DNA of 64,000 nucleotides from the NCBI RefSeq assembly GCF_034190915.1, contig NW_026947485.1:132882337-132946336 (forward strand). The letters run 5' to 3'. The notes below the pieces were generated by a model. That model was given only the letters and a program-made list of their open reading frames with translations, did not search any database and was not told the origin of the DNA. Origin of the DNA: Cavia porcellus (Eukaryota > Chordata > Mammalia > Rodentia > Caviidae). The number at the start of each line of letters is the position of its first letter. Position 1 is the first letter of the stretch. Positions 1 through 10,815 of the stretch are shown here, piece by piece. Position numbers and translations under genes: made by a program.

Positions 1-573
1 TGGCAATCCTCTGTCACTTGGAGCACCCAGACATGTTCATCTCTCTGCTCTTCTCCTAGCTGTCCACATGATCTGTTTCTTCACTACACCCTCCTGTCTC
101 CTGCCCAAAACACTGATGGAAAAAGGGTTTTATTTTTGCACCTCAATCTCTTGGGAACTCAGCTGATACTGCACTCATCTTTATTCTGAACTCATTTCTG
201 TGTTTGGAAGGCTCTTACATTTCTGTTTCTGCTGTTTTTCTTTCTTTCCTTAGATATTTATTCTGATGTGCATTTGTATGATCTAATTGGATCTCTGCTT
301 TGCTTTATATATAGATTTTTTTCATAGCATCTCACTCTGATATTTATGAGCTCCGTGTGACCCATTCCTGGGCTCAAGACTACATTTCTAAAGCAATGAG
401 GCCAGGACTCAGGGCTCTAGGCCTTTCTTACAAGAATTACTTTAAAGCTTCAGGAAAGGCTACATATTCCTACATATGCAAATGCATTGCATTATGTAAA
501 ATACTGGCAATCTGACATTTAAGCCTTGAGTGGAGAGATGACATGAATTATTTTCTCATAGTTTCTAAGTGCT

Positions 574-576
<3 letters not shown>
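1..576. other. Unique non-coding sequence
   Basis: No long open frame, recognisable repeat or RNA gene is visible. The sequence is moderately AT-rich and ends at a CA microsatellite. Confidence 0.5.

Positions 577-618
<42 letters not shown>
577..618. repeat. (CA)n microsatellite
   Basis: An uninterrupted run of about 21 CA dinucleotides, typical of polymorphic mammalian microsatellites. No SINE tail is evident beside it. Confidence 0.97.
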
Positions 619-620
<2 letters not shown>

Positions 621-1290
621 TTCTTCCAATAGTTTCTCCTTATCACCTTAGATATGAAATTGGATCCTTCTTATGGGACACTAAGACATCCCTCTAATAA
701 AGTTTTAATTATCTATGGGGCTATAGAGTAACTAGCAAGAATTATTCCTATCAAGTGACTATATAAATTTCACTTTTGAGTATTACTTTAAGAATAAATT
801 TTTTTTCTAATATTTCCTTAAAAATTAAATTTTCTTAGTATAATTAGTGTTGAAGCACCATAAATATTCTTTACCATCCACAATGTAATCAACTAAGCTT
901 TCAGGAAAAAGTTACTAGACATTTACTTGCCATATATTTTTTTTTCTTAAGCCTTAGTATTTTAGAATTCTTTGTACCACTTCAATCCAAATTCGATAGT
1001 CCAATATTTCTGAAATTCTAATGCAAGTATAACTCAGTTGACTAGCTTGTTAAAACAGAGGTTCTAAATCATGTGTTCTGATGGCTCTTGGGACTGTGCG
1101 TTTCTAACAAGCTCCTTAATGTTGATGATGTTTTTCATCACAAGTACAGTCACAAGAATCTAACCAAGTTATTTATTTATCATTTATTTATTTATTCAAT
1201 CATTTTTGTGGTCCTATCGATTGAACCTAATCACACCTGCTCGGTGAAACTTCTAAGAGGTAAACTTTCAGGCAGTAAAGCAGAGGTCAG
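619..1290. other. AT-rich non-coding sequence
   Basis: Contains short T and A runs and a (TTTA)-rich patch near 1170-1195. No gene or classifiable repeat is recognised. Confidence 0.45.
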
Positions 1291-1307
1291 GACAGGAATC
1301 TTCCTCA

Positions 1308-1484
1308 GTGAAATATCACACCCAAGCTCATGGCGTCTGGAGTTCCCTGCAGCTGCAGCTGTGGGCTGTGGCACTGCTTCTGTTCTTCCTCTTCATCATG
1401 GCTGGGGTGGCAGACACTGCAGGGCCACTTTCCTGGTATCATTCTCTTTGCCCGCAGAGGAAAAACGCTTTTGTAAATCAGAAG
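1308..1484 (+). other. Speculative exon-like segment with a hydrophobic stretch
   Basis: A locally GC-richer patch holds an open frame from the ATG at 1308. Residues about 13-31 are strongly hydrophobic (LQLQLWAVALLLFFLFIMAG) and would suit a signal anchor or membrane helix. The frame reaches AAG followed by gtaaga at 1485, a near-consensus splice donor that would leave phase 0 after codon 59. I do not recognise the protein. No promoter or CpG island is seen, and a 78-codon frame with one hydrophobic run can occur by chance. It is recorded because composition and donor coincide, not because a gene is established. The other frames here are equally open over a short distance, which weakens the case. 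Confidence 0.12.
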
Positions 1485-1499
1485 GTAAGAAAGACCCAA

Positions 1500-3140
1500 C
1501 GTGACACCAAAATCACACCCAAAACAGAGATGGGACACTTTTAAGAGCAGCCTGTTTCCATTGATTATTGGATTGTTAGGACACAATAACTGAGCAGCTT
1601 GACATGTTCATGATTTTAGAAACATATCATTTGCCTACTGATGCAAAATAGAAAAGCAATCGCCCTGTGAGAAGCACAATAAATATTCTGTCTTATGTTC
1701 ACTTGTTTTCTCAAATCAAAATTATGAGCACTGCTAAAGGACACTGCTAAAGGAAACACTTCTCCTCACACTGGCCTGGGGTGCAGAGGCCTTTTCTTGT
1801 CACCATGTCTCCACTAAAGTGGAATCAGAAGATCAGAGCTCAGGACCATTTCAACGTTTGTGTTGCTCTCTCCAAATTAGAACACATCAATTTAAATCTT
1901 AAAGAAATTATACAAATATTTAACCTCTGCTTTCTATGCATCTTCCAAAATAAAACTCTCATTTTTAGTGCTTTAAGTACTCAGAGGAGTAAGTAGCAAG
2001 ACCCACATTAGGCTTCAGTGTCTTATTAGCTTTTTTAGGGAAAGAATGGAGAATTAAAATTCCAAGTGACACACTCACATATTAAAGGCATGGCAGAAGT
2101 TGGGTTAAAAATGGAAATACACTAGACTCCATGAATGCATACAATCTAGGAAATGTGACAAAGTGCCTGTGTTTTCCAGGCAGTGCTCCTCCGCATTGTG
2201 AAATTACCAGGATCGTTTGGAGTGCCGGCTGCTTCTGTGTAAGTGGTTGAATAAATTTATCATCTCGGTGTCATATGAGCTCACTGCTGGCACGGTTTCA
2301 GGAAATCTCATTATTTTTTGATGTCTATGATGGATTAAAGATGAGAATATTGCTGGCCTAAGGGTTCGTTAGCCTTGCCTGTCATATTTGTCAGCTACAA
2401 AGCAACTCTGCCAAAGGGTTAGGAGGGCGTTTGGGATAGTGGGCCATTAAAATGCGGTTGCATTACTTACACTCAGTTAGACTGAGGAAATGGAGGATAA
2501 CAAGTGTGAGAGTTGTCTCATGGGATCCATTTTCTCTGTTACACACCCAAAAAGGAAAAATCAAGATGACAGCAAACACGGCAAGAAGCACTCTTGACAT
2601 GCGATGGTGACATCTTGTAATTTCTCACTGTGGGTGCAAAGTGCTTGTTCGGGTAACCTCATAGGCAACGCTGGGAGTGCTGCGGTGAGGTAACATCCTG
2701 CTCATTCAACCTCAGTACTTGCAGTGAACTGACCTTGAATTGCTCTCTGGCCTTGTGGAGGCAGAACAAGGCTGTGTGAAATCATCTGAGCTTAAAGACA
2801 AAGACCATCCAAACACATGTTGAGAATAACCAACAGTGCAATGTCATTGGAAAGATTAAAGCTATTCTCAAGAATATTTCCAGTGCCTAATAGCCTGGCA
2901 GTAAAATGATCTTTTTTCTTTTAATTTGTAGGTCATCAATATGCTCATGTTTTTAAGATGTCACGGACTACAAGGTAAAGCAAATGATACCTGCAACGTT
3001 ACTGAAAAAAAAAAATGAGTATCTATTTACGACCAGTAATGTTTTCTGACTGTATTTAACTCACCTTCCTGTAGCAGTGCAACTCATGGGTAAGGTTATC
3101 CAAGGGCTTAGGTTCCTTTGGCATTCCTTCTCTAAATTCT
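1500..3140. other. Non-repetitive non-coding sequence
   Basis: Short unrelated frames only. A mixed-composition block around 2160-2800 has few simple repeats and might include conserved non-coding DNA, but nothing identifies it. A small imperfect duplication (CACTGCTAAAGGA twice) lies at about 1730-1755. Confidence 0.45.
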
Positions 3141-3144
3141 GGTC

Positions 3145-3245
3145 TACACATTTATAGTACCAAGTACTCTGCTAGCTGATCAGTGACAAAATTGTAAGCC
3201 CACTCACTGGTTTTATGAAACTCACAACCTAGTAGGAGGGTAGAT
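3145..3245. repeat. Possible MIR/L2-like ancient repeat relic
   Basis: The text resembles the 'size-at-peak, gap, gctagc...aca..ctagtaggagg' pattern of MIR/L2 3' regions (tagtaccaagtactctgcta followed by aaactcacaacctagtagga). It is short and very diverged, so family assignment is weak. Confidence 0.3.
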
Positions 3246-3929
3246 TTTAAATGCATTTTATCTTACATGCACATAACTTCTATTGTGCTCAGTTCATTTA
3301 AAAAGTTTGTATAGTTTGCAAGATAATAATTTGGGAATTCTTGATACAAAAACGAAAACACAAAATCCCTGTCAATCTGTGTGATCCTTCTAATCTTACA
3401 AGAGAAAAAAATATGCAGAGAGGGCAGAGCTTGATAATACATCTTTTGAAGATGGGATTCTGTCTCATTTACTCCCCCTTTTCCCCTTCTTTTTATTCTT
3501 CTATTTAATTACTCAGCTAATAATTATGTGGTGAATATGTGTCAGAGACTGTGAGTTCAGCCCGGACCAGAGAGAATCAATTCGATGCTTTTTATGTACC
3601 AGGCATAGTGAAAATTTTTTACAAATAATTTTCAAAATAATACTTTTAGTCTCATTCTAGAAAGACTAACTAATTAGCCTACATAGTTAAAAGGAAATGT
3701 TAGCTTTTGAGAACGCTCTGTGTGGTTCCATAGTGTGTGCTTTTCCACTATATAACAATATTACATGAGGGGATCTGTGTCAAAGTGAGATATTCTTCAA
3801 GGAAAACATAATTTTTACCAAATCTGAATAAAAAGAAGTTACTTCTTTAAAATCACTTCATTTTCATTCATGTCATTTTCATTCATTAGCATTGTCCTAA
3901 TTGTAGTACTAAATAGCAATAAAATCTTC

Positions 3930-3936
3930 TTTCTTT

Positions 3937-3971
<35 letters not shown>

Positions 3972-4041
3972 CCAGGGATCAAGCTCATCACCTCACACTT
4001 GGCAGGCAGGTGCTTATGCCATTGAGCTAAATCCCCAACCT
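3930..4041 (-). mobile_element. ID-type tRNA-derived SINE, minus strand
   Basis: A T run of about 28 bases (the reversed A tail) is followed by the reverse complement of an ID head: read on the minus strand, ggggatttagctcaatggc, then a B-box-like gtgatgagcttgatccctgg. ID SINEs are Pol III-transcribed tRNA-Ala/BC1-like elements mobilised by L1. The 5' end of the SINE lies near 4041. The short frame of lysines across the tail is not a gene. Confidence 0.9.
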
Positions 4042-4480
4042 CCAAAATGTATTTCTTAATAATATACTGTAATCCTTTTATTAAATCATACCATAAAATA
4101 ATTAGTGTGTACAGGCCTATATATACACAGAGACTTCAATAAACATATTTTTATTTTTAAAAATCTTAGCTTTGGGCTTAATGGAAGAATTTTGAGACTC
4201 ACAATTCATCCCAAGCAATGCACAAACAGTGTAACCTTGAGAAATATCACTTGGATGAGTGCTGGCGAGGACTGGAAAAACAGACACAACTTCCTCCTTC
4301 ACCTCTCTGCACACATGCAGAGGAGAGGGGGCAAGGTGAAGGGGGCTGAAGGCCAGAAGTACCTGGCCCTTCTCTGTGGGCCTTTGAGATGGCAAAGCAG
4401 GAAGGAAAGATTAAGTCTTCCATTGTCTTAATTATCATGGATGTCACATGATAACGCACATCAGCTCTTTCTCTGTCTCT
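4042..4480. other. Non-coding sequence, no feature recognised
   Basis: Overlapping open frames occur on both strands at about 4105-4460, none with a recognisable domain. They look like chance frames in a GC-richer patch. Confidence 0.4.
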
Positions 4481-4490
4481 CTATTTGCAG

Positions 4491-4667
4491 GGTGACATAC
4501 CTGAATTTAAAAACCTTTCAGTGGCTTTGCAGGGTAGCAAAATTAGAAATGAAATGCTTGAGCCATGGAGCCTAGTGTTCTGCCGGGAAAGATACTTAGA
4601 CTCTGTCTTGGGAAATGCACTGGCAAGTAGGACTGAGTATGACTGGAGACCTGTGGGGACCACCTAG
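4491..4667 (+). other. Speculative exon-like segment after a strong acceptor-like tract
   Basis: A polypyrimidine run (ctctttctctgtctctctat) and TTTGCAG end at 4490. From 4491 a phase-0 frame runs 58 codons, beginning GDIPEFKNLSVALQG and ending in a TAG at 4665-4667. The frame phase matches the donor after 1484, so the two segments could in principle be spliced. I recognise no protein family, and acceptor-like tracts are frequent in such DNA. It could equally be a non-coding RNA exon or nothing. Confidence 0.1.
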
Positions 4668-4679
4668 GTGCATGTGGCA

Positions 4680-5050
4680 CTCACAGGACTGTAATAAGGA
4701 CAGACCTTTCCTGTTTATGTAAGTGCTCAGTGTCACTGACGCCAAACCTGTACTTTAGCTTCTGAGACAGCTCACTCAAGCACTGTATGTGCACTTCCAC
4801 CCACAGCCCACGTCAGGTGCCCGCCCTCCCTCACGCTGCTCCTCACAGGCAGCTGCCCTTCACTTGAGGAAGGCACTGGCTGAGTGCCTCAAGAGAAGTA
4901 CACTCATAGTCTCTGCCTTAAGGTCTTCCTGGATCTTAATAATTGTTAGCAAGCTTAACTGTATACCATCACCTTTAAATTGGCATGCAATAAATTATCC
5001 AATTTACTGCAGCTTCATGCATCCAGTGTTTTAAAAATTGAATTCCACTT
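4680..5050. other. Non-coding sequence, no feature recognised
   Basis: Slightly GC-richer at 4790-4900, with no domain or repeat that I can name. Confidence 0.35.
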
Positions 5051-5054
5051 TGCA

Positions 5055-5345
5055 ATGCCAGATTAATCTTCCTAACATTTTTTGTTCATGCTGTCATACT
5101 GAGATCTGTTCAATAACATCTCCCATATACACTCCTTCCTGAGCATACATGCAGCTATTGGCTATAGGGTAAAATTCATGTTCCAGAAGAGAAAGGAAAA
5201 GTATTCCATTTAAGTTCCTAGAATTGTTTCCCATAACTCCCATGAGAATGATTCTTGAGTACAAGGACCATGTCTATTATTTCTTTTGAATTAAGCAGTG
5301 CAGTATTTTGCATGGGGCTTTAACATAATATGCTTTAACTAGCAC
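5055..5345 (+). repeat. L2-like LINE relic
   Basis: The block reads like the 3' half of L2: 'ccagattaatcttcctaac', a decayed 'gtcactctgctcaa..tctcc' region, then 'agtacaaggaccatgtcta' and a decayed 'gcagt..tttgcatgg' that corresponds to the L2 'cagtgcctggcacatag' end. Highly diverged, so boundaries are approximate. Confidence 0.45.
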
Positions 5346-5644
5346 TCAAAAATATTTGCCTGTTACAATATTTATTATTTTTATACATTATTTTGAAACC
5401 ATTACTTATTTGAAAATTAAAATTATTTATGCTCTTTTAAAAAATTAATATAATTCTGATTTTCTGTGCTTCTTGGGTACAATACCATGTTAAACTGAAT
5501 TTGTAAGATTTATCTTTATCTCTTCATGGGTTTCAAGATTAAGTAAGATCCAAAATATACAATAGATATTGTGAAAACAAAAGGGAAAGAAAGTGTTCAA
5601 AAGGAAAGAGCAACTCGGATAGGAGAAAAGGAATAGGAGAAAAC

Positions 5645-5650
5645 GTGTGT

Positions 5651-5700
<50 letters not shown>
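5645..5700. repeat. (TG)n microsatellite
   Basis: About 27 TG units with one early TC interruption. It lies 20 bases upstream of the LINE-1 target-site duplication. It may have expanded from a TGTATGTTTGTGTGT motif that exists in the L1 3' UTR, because sequence homologous to an older L1 3' end resumes after the LINE-1 at 12374. Confidence 0.97.
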
Positions 5701-5702
<2 letters not shown>

Positions 5703-5719
5703 TGTCCGAGTGTGTTTGT

Positions 5720-5735
5720 AAATGTATATGGTAGG
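5720..5735 (+). repeat. Target-site duplication, 5' copy
   Basis: AAATGTATATGGTAGG here is repeated exactly at 12358-12373. It marks the left boundary of the LINE-1 insertion. At least 13 bases (TGTATATGGTAGG) are independent of the A tail. Confidence 0.93.
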
Positions 5736-5738
5736 AGG

Positions 5739-6024
5739 CCTGGGGACCAGCCCGCAGTTTCCTGTGGGGACCAGTGAGTGGGGACAAGGCACGGAATCCT
5801 GTTCCAGTGTGGCGGAACTCTCTTGCTCTCCTGGGGGCCAGGCCGCAGTTCCCTGCCAAGACCAGTGAGTGGGGACAAGGCATGGAATCCGGTCCCAGTC
5901 TAGGGGAACACTCTCCCTCACCTAGGGGCCAGGCCTCGGCTTCCTGCCAGGAACAGTGGGTCTGGCCAAGCCATAGGAACCCCTTGCAGAACCCCGTCCC
6001 AGCATGGTGGTCTTCTCTCCCTCA
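5739..6024 (+). repeat. L1 5' UTR tandem monomers (91-bp period)
   Basis: Three tandem units start with CCTGGGGAC-, CCTGGGGGC- and CCTAGGGGC-like motifs at 5739, 5830 and 5921, exactly 91 bases apart. Each contains gcagtttcctg-, accagtgagtggggacaagg- and tcccagt-like motifs. The third unit is about 13 bases longer because a 'gaacccc' segment is duplicated. In mouse and rat L1, tandem 5' monomers carry the Pol II promoter, so this array is probably the promoter of this family. It is GC-rich against an AT-rich background. Confidence 0.88.
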
Positions 6025-6060
6025 CTTGGAACAACACTTGAAGCTCGAAAATATAGGAAA

Positions 6061-7047
6061 ATGACAAAACAAAAGACCAAAATACAATCTCAAACATCCA
6101 GCCCATCCCAGGAAAGCCTAGGACCCATGTGCATAGTAGAAAATACATGCCACATACCTGAAATACCTGAAATAATAGTAACTGAAATAAAGAAGCAACT
6201 CTGGGAAGCCTTAAAGGAATTCAAATGAGAAATAATCACTCAAGTAAAAGAAGAAATGATAAAGAAATGAAGGAGATGCTGAACATATCTAAAGAAGACA
6301 CAGTTAAAAAATTGGAGAAACTAAACAAAAAGAATCCTTGCATGAACAATATAAGAAACAAACAGAATATATAAAACAGATGCAAAGAGATATACAGGAA
6401 ATCAAAAATTCCATTGAGAGTTGTAAAAACCACCTCAATGAATGTGAAGATAGAATCTCAGACCTCGAAGACAAGATTGCAGCCAGTGAACAAGAGAGGA
6501 AAGACCTTTTAAATATAACAAGAAATCAGGAAATAACAATTCAACACCTGCAAGATGACACAAAGAGGAACAACATAAGGTTAATAGGGAAAAATAAAAA
6601 AAAGTGGACAACATAAAGGATGTGAAGAGGATATTTAGAGAAGTAATAGCTGAAAATTCCCCAAACACGAGATTGGAAACTGATATCAAGATCAATGAAG
6701 CATATAAAACTCCAAATAGCCATAACCAAAATAAAACCACACTCAGACATATAATAATCACCATCCCAGAAATCAAACAAAAGAAGAGAATATTAAAAGC
6801 TGCCAGAGAGAAAAGACAGAAAGGAAAACGTATCAGAATCACAGAAGAATTCTCATCACAAACAATAAAGTCAAGAGGAGCATGGAGTGACGTATTTCAA
6901 ATGAAAAATAATTTCCAACCTAGGCTGATGTACCCTGCAAAACTGTCCTTCAAAATCGATGGAGAAATAAGATACTTCCATGACAAAGAACAGCTGAAAA
7001 ACTTCATGATCACCAAGCCAATGCTGCAAAGAATACTGAAAGCCTAG
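6061..7047 (+). pseudogene. LINE-1 ORF1p (RNA-binding chaperone), decayed
   Basis: L1 ORF1p is a trimeric RNA-binding protein that packages L1 RNA. The likely start is ATG 6061 (MTKQKTKIQSQTSSPS), which begins a basic N-terminal region. A TGA at 6226-6228 ends this frame, and frameshifts follow between 6229 and 6337. The coiled-coil part is readable at 6338-6560 (heptad-like QMQRDIQEIKNSIESCKNHL) and is followed by the start of the RRM (KRNNIRLIG). A frameshift at the A-rich run near 6595-6603 then breaks the RRM. From 6604 the frame covers the rest of the RRM and the C-terminal domain (RHIIITIPEIKQKKRILKAA, later YPAKLSFKIDGEIRYF), ending at TAG 7045-7047. Total length is near the usual 330 residues. 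The ATG at 6004 is upstream in the same frame but precedes the family's typical start. Confidence 0.88.
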
Positions 7048-7128
7048 ATACATTTGGGAAAAAACCACTAAACAAAGCAGACAGTTAAACAGAGCAGAAA
7101 GATAAAGATGCAACAGCAGAAAGATAAC

Positions 7129-10100
7129 ATGTCAACCATAAACCAATACATAACAGTTATAACCATTAATGTAAATGGTCTCAATGCACCAATTAAAAGA
7201 AACAGGCTGGCAGAATGGATCAAGAAACAAAATCCAACCATATGCTGTCTACAAGAAACCCATCTAACCCAAAAGGATACCCACAGACTGAAAGTCAAAG
7301 GATGGAAAACAATACTTCATGCAACAGGAACCCAAAAAAAAGCGGGGGCAGCTATTCTGTTTCCAGACAATGTGAACTTCAAGCCAATAATGATCAGAAG
7401 GGATAAAGAAGGTCACTACATACTGGTTAGGGGAAAACTCCAAGAGGAAGAGATAACTATCTTAAATATATATGCACCAAACTCCAGAGCACCCAGTTTT
7501 TTAAAACAAGTACTAACAGAAATGAAAAACCAAATTAGCAGTAATACAATTCTAACAGGAGATCTTAACACACTATTGACCCCAAAAGACAGATCAACCA
7601 GACAGAAAATCAGCAAAGAAATAAAAGAACTGAATTGTACCTGTGAACAAACGGACCTAATATACATATACAGAGTATTCCACCCAACAACAACAGAATA
7701 CACTTTCTTCTCAGCAGTACATGGGTCATTCTCTAAAATAGACCACATATTAATTCACAGAACATATTTAAATAAATGCAAAAGGGTTAAAATTATCCCT
7801 TGCATGCTATCGGACCATAGCACTATGAAATTAGAAATTAATGATAAAAGATAATGAAAAAATCCCACAAACACATGGAAACTGAATAACACACACTTGA
7901 GTAATCAGTGGGTCACAGAGGAAATTAAAGAAGAAATTAAACAATACCTGCAAACAAATGAAAACACAAATACAACTTATCGGAATCTATGGGATGCAAT
8001 GAAAGCTGTCCTCAGAGGAAAATTTATTGCACTGAGTTCCCACATCAGGAAAACAGAATGAATACAAATAAATAACCTGATGTTACACCTCAAACATTTA
8101 GAAAAAGAAGAGCAAGTCAAGACCAAAGGCAAAAGAAGAGAATAAATTATAAAAATCAGAGCAGAAATCAATGCAATAGAGACTAAAAAACAATCCAAAA
8201 AATCAACGAATCAAAGAGTTGGTTATTTGAAAGAATAAATGAAATCAACAAACCCCTAGCCAACCTTATTAAGAAATGGAAGGAAAAGCTCAAATTCATG
8301 CAATAAGGAATGAAAGAGGAGAAGTTACTACAGACCCTAGAGAAATACAGAAGATCTTTAACACCTATTTCAAAAACCTCTACTCTCAAAGGTTTGATAA
8401 CACAGAGGAAATAGACAGATTCCTAGAAGCATACGAAGTACCAAAGCTAAGTCATGAAGATGTAAAATATTGAATAACCCAATTTCTATTAATGAAATTG
8501 AAAACATAATTAAATCTTTATCTACAAAGAAGAGCCCAGGCCCAGATGGATTCACTGCAGAATTCTACAAGAAATACAAAGAAGACCTAATGCCAACACT
8601 CCTCAAACTCTTCAATGAAATTGAAAGGGAAGCAATCCTTCCGAAATCGTTCCTAGAAGCAAATATTACTCTAGTACCAAAACCAGAGAAGGACCCAAAT
8701 GAAAAAGAGAACTACAGACCAATCTCCCTAGTGAACATAGATGCAAAAGTCCTCAATAAAATATTGGCAAATAGGATGCAGCAAATCATCAAGAAGATCA
8801 TACACCATAAACAAATAGGATTAGTCCCAGGCATGCAGGGATGGTTCAATATATGTAAATCAATAAATGTAATCCACCATATTAATAGAGCCAAAAGGAA
8901 GAATCACATGATCATTTCTATATAGAAAAATATTTAGATAAGGTCCAACATTTATTTATGATAAGAACCTTGCAGAAAATTGGAATAGATGGTCTTTACC
9001 TCGATATAATTAAGGCCATCTATGACAAACCAACAGCCAGTATCATACTAAATGGACAAAAATTGAAGATCTTTACTTTAAATCAGGCACAAGACAAGGA
9101 TGTCCTTTATCACCGCTCCTATTTAGTACTGAAAATACTGGCCAGAGCAATTAGACAAGAGAGAGAAACAAAAGGCGTAAAGATAGGAAAAGAAGAAGTC
9201 AAATTATCATTATTTGCAGATGACATGATACTCTATATAGAAGATCCCCATAACTCCATTGAAAGATAACCTAGATATAATAAATAAATTGAATAATGTA
9301 GCTAGATACAGAATCAATACTCAAAAATCAATAGCATTCCTATACACTAACAATAAAGTCACAGAGAGAGAAATAAGAGAGTCACACCCTTCACACTAAC
9401 AAGCAAAAAAAATGAAATATTTAGGAATTACCCTCACAAAAGAAGTGAAAGACCTATACAGGGAAAATTATAATACACTAAAAAATGAAATTGAAGAAGA
9501 GCTCAGAAAATGGAAAGTCATCCCTTGCTCATGGATAGGAAGAATAAATATTGTGAAAACGGCCATTCTCCTAAAACATTTATACAGATTCAATGCAATA
9601 CCAATAAAATACCATCAACATACTTCACAGAACTCGAGAAATCACTCCTAAAATTCATCTGGAGTGAGAAGAGACCTAGAAGAGCAAGGACAGCTCTAAG
9701 CAGCAAAGAGAAGGCAGGAGGCATCACAATCCCTGACTTGAAGTTATACTACAAAGTAACAGTAGTGAAATCAACATGTGCTGGAACCAAAACAGAGTGG
9801 AAGATCAGTGTAATAGATTAGAAGATACAACCACAACTACAAACACACTCAACCACCTTATCTTTGATAAAGGGGCCAAACAGGTTCACTGGAAGAACGA
9901 CAGTCTCTTTAATAAATGGTGTTGGAAAAACTGGCTCTCGATATGCCGAAAACTAAAACTTATACCCATACTCATCACCATGCACTAAAATAAAATCTAA
10001 ATGGATCAAAGATCTGAATATTAAAACAGAAACACTAAATCTATTGGAAGACAAATTGGGTAAAAACCTTGAAGACATAGGAGTAGGTAGAGAATTCATG

Positions 10101-10815
10101 AACAGGACTCAAACTGCACAGGAAATACTTCCCAGAGTCAATAATTGAGATTGCCTCAATTAAAAAGTTTCTGTACATCAAAAGAAATCTCCAGCAAAGT
10201 GAAAAGAAAACCCACAAACTGGGAAAAAATCTTAGAGAACTGCCCCTCAGACAAAGGACTCCTGTCTGAAACATATAAAGAATTTTAAAAAATCAGACCT
10301 CCAAAATGCAAAGACCCAATCCAAAAATGGGCATCTTAGATGAATAAACAAATTTCAGATGAATAAATACAAACGGCAAATAAATACATGAAAAAATGTT
10401 CATCACTGGTCATTAGAGAAATGCAAATTAAAACCACACTGTGATTTCATCTCACTCCTGAAAGAATGGCCAAGATCAAGAAAACCACCAACACCAAATG
10501 CTGGAGAGGCTGTGGGGAAAAGGAACTCTCCTTCACTGTTGGTGGGAGTGTAGACTGGTACAATCTTTGTGGAGCTCAGTCTGGATATTTCTCAAGAAGC
10601 TGGGATTGGAAGTCCCATTTGACCCAGTTATTCCACTTCTAGGCATATTCCCAGAAGAACTGAAAGCATCATACCACAGTGATATATGTGCACCTATGTT
10701 TATAGCAGCACAATTTGTAATGGCCAGATCTTGGAAACAACCTAAGTGTCCATCAACTGAGGAATGGATAAAAAGTTGTGGTATTTTTATACAATTGAGT
10801 ACTACTCATATATAA
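7129..10815 (+). pseudogene. LINE-1 ORF2p (endonuclease and reverse transcriptase), decayed
   Basis: The endonuclease domain (7129-7854) is still open. With ATG 7129 as start (an in-frame ATG also lies at 7108), the catalytic residues fall at N14, E43, Y115, D145, N147, D205, D229 and H230, the same numbering as human L1 EN. A TAA at 7852 then stops it. The linker (7855-8469) is multiply broken. The finger/palm start (8470-8925, [25 protein letters not shown]) is open, but the motif A segment (8917-8950) has lost bases and gained a TAG, removing its catalytic Asp. The FADD motif survives at 9213-9224. Thumb and later parts lie in shifted frames at 9412-9988. The cysteine-rich end is readable at 10498-10815 (GTLLHCWWECRLVQSLWSSV). 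No functional protein is possible. Confidence 0.93.

Noticed and set aside
5490..5921. 143-codon minus-strand open frame and its overlapping neighbours
   Set aside because: It is a translation of the (TG)n microsatellite (Thr-His repeats) and the reverse of the L1 5' monomers; the monomer-like protein repeats come from the 91-bp DNA repeat.
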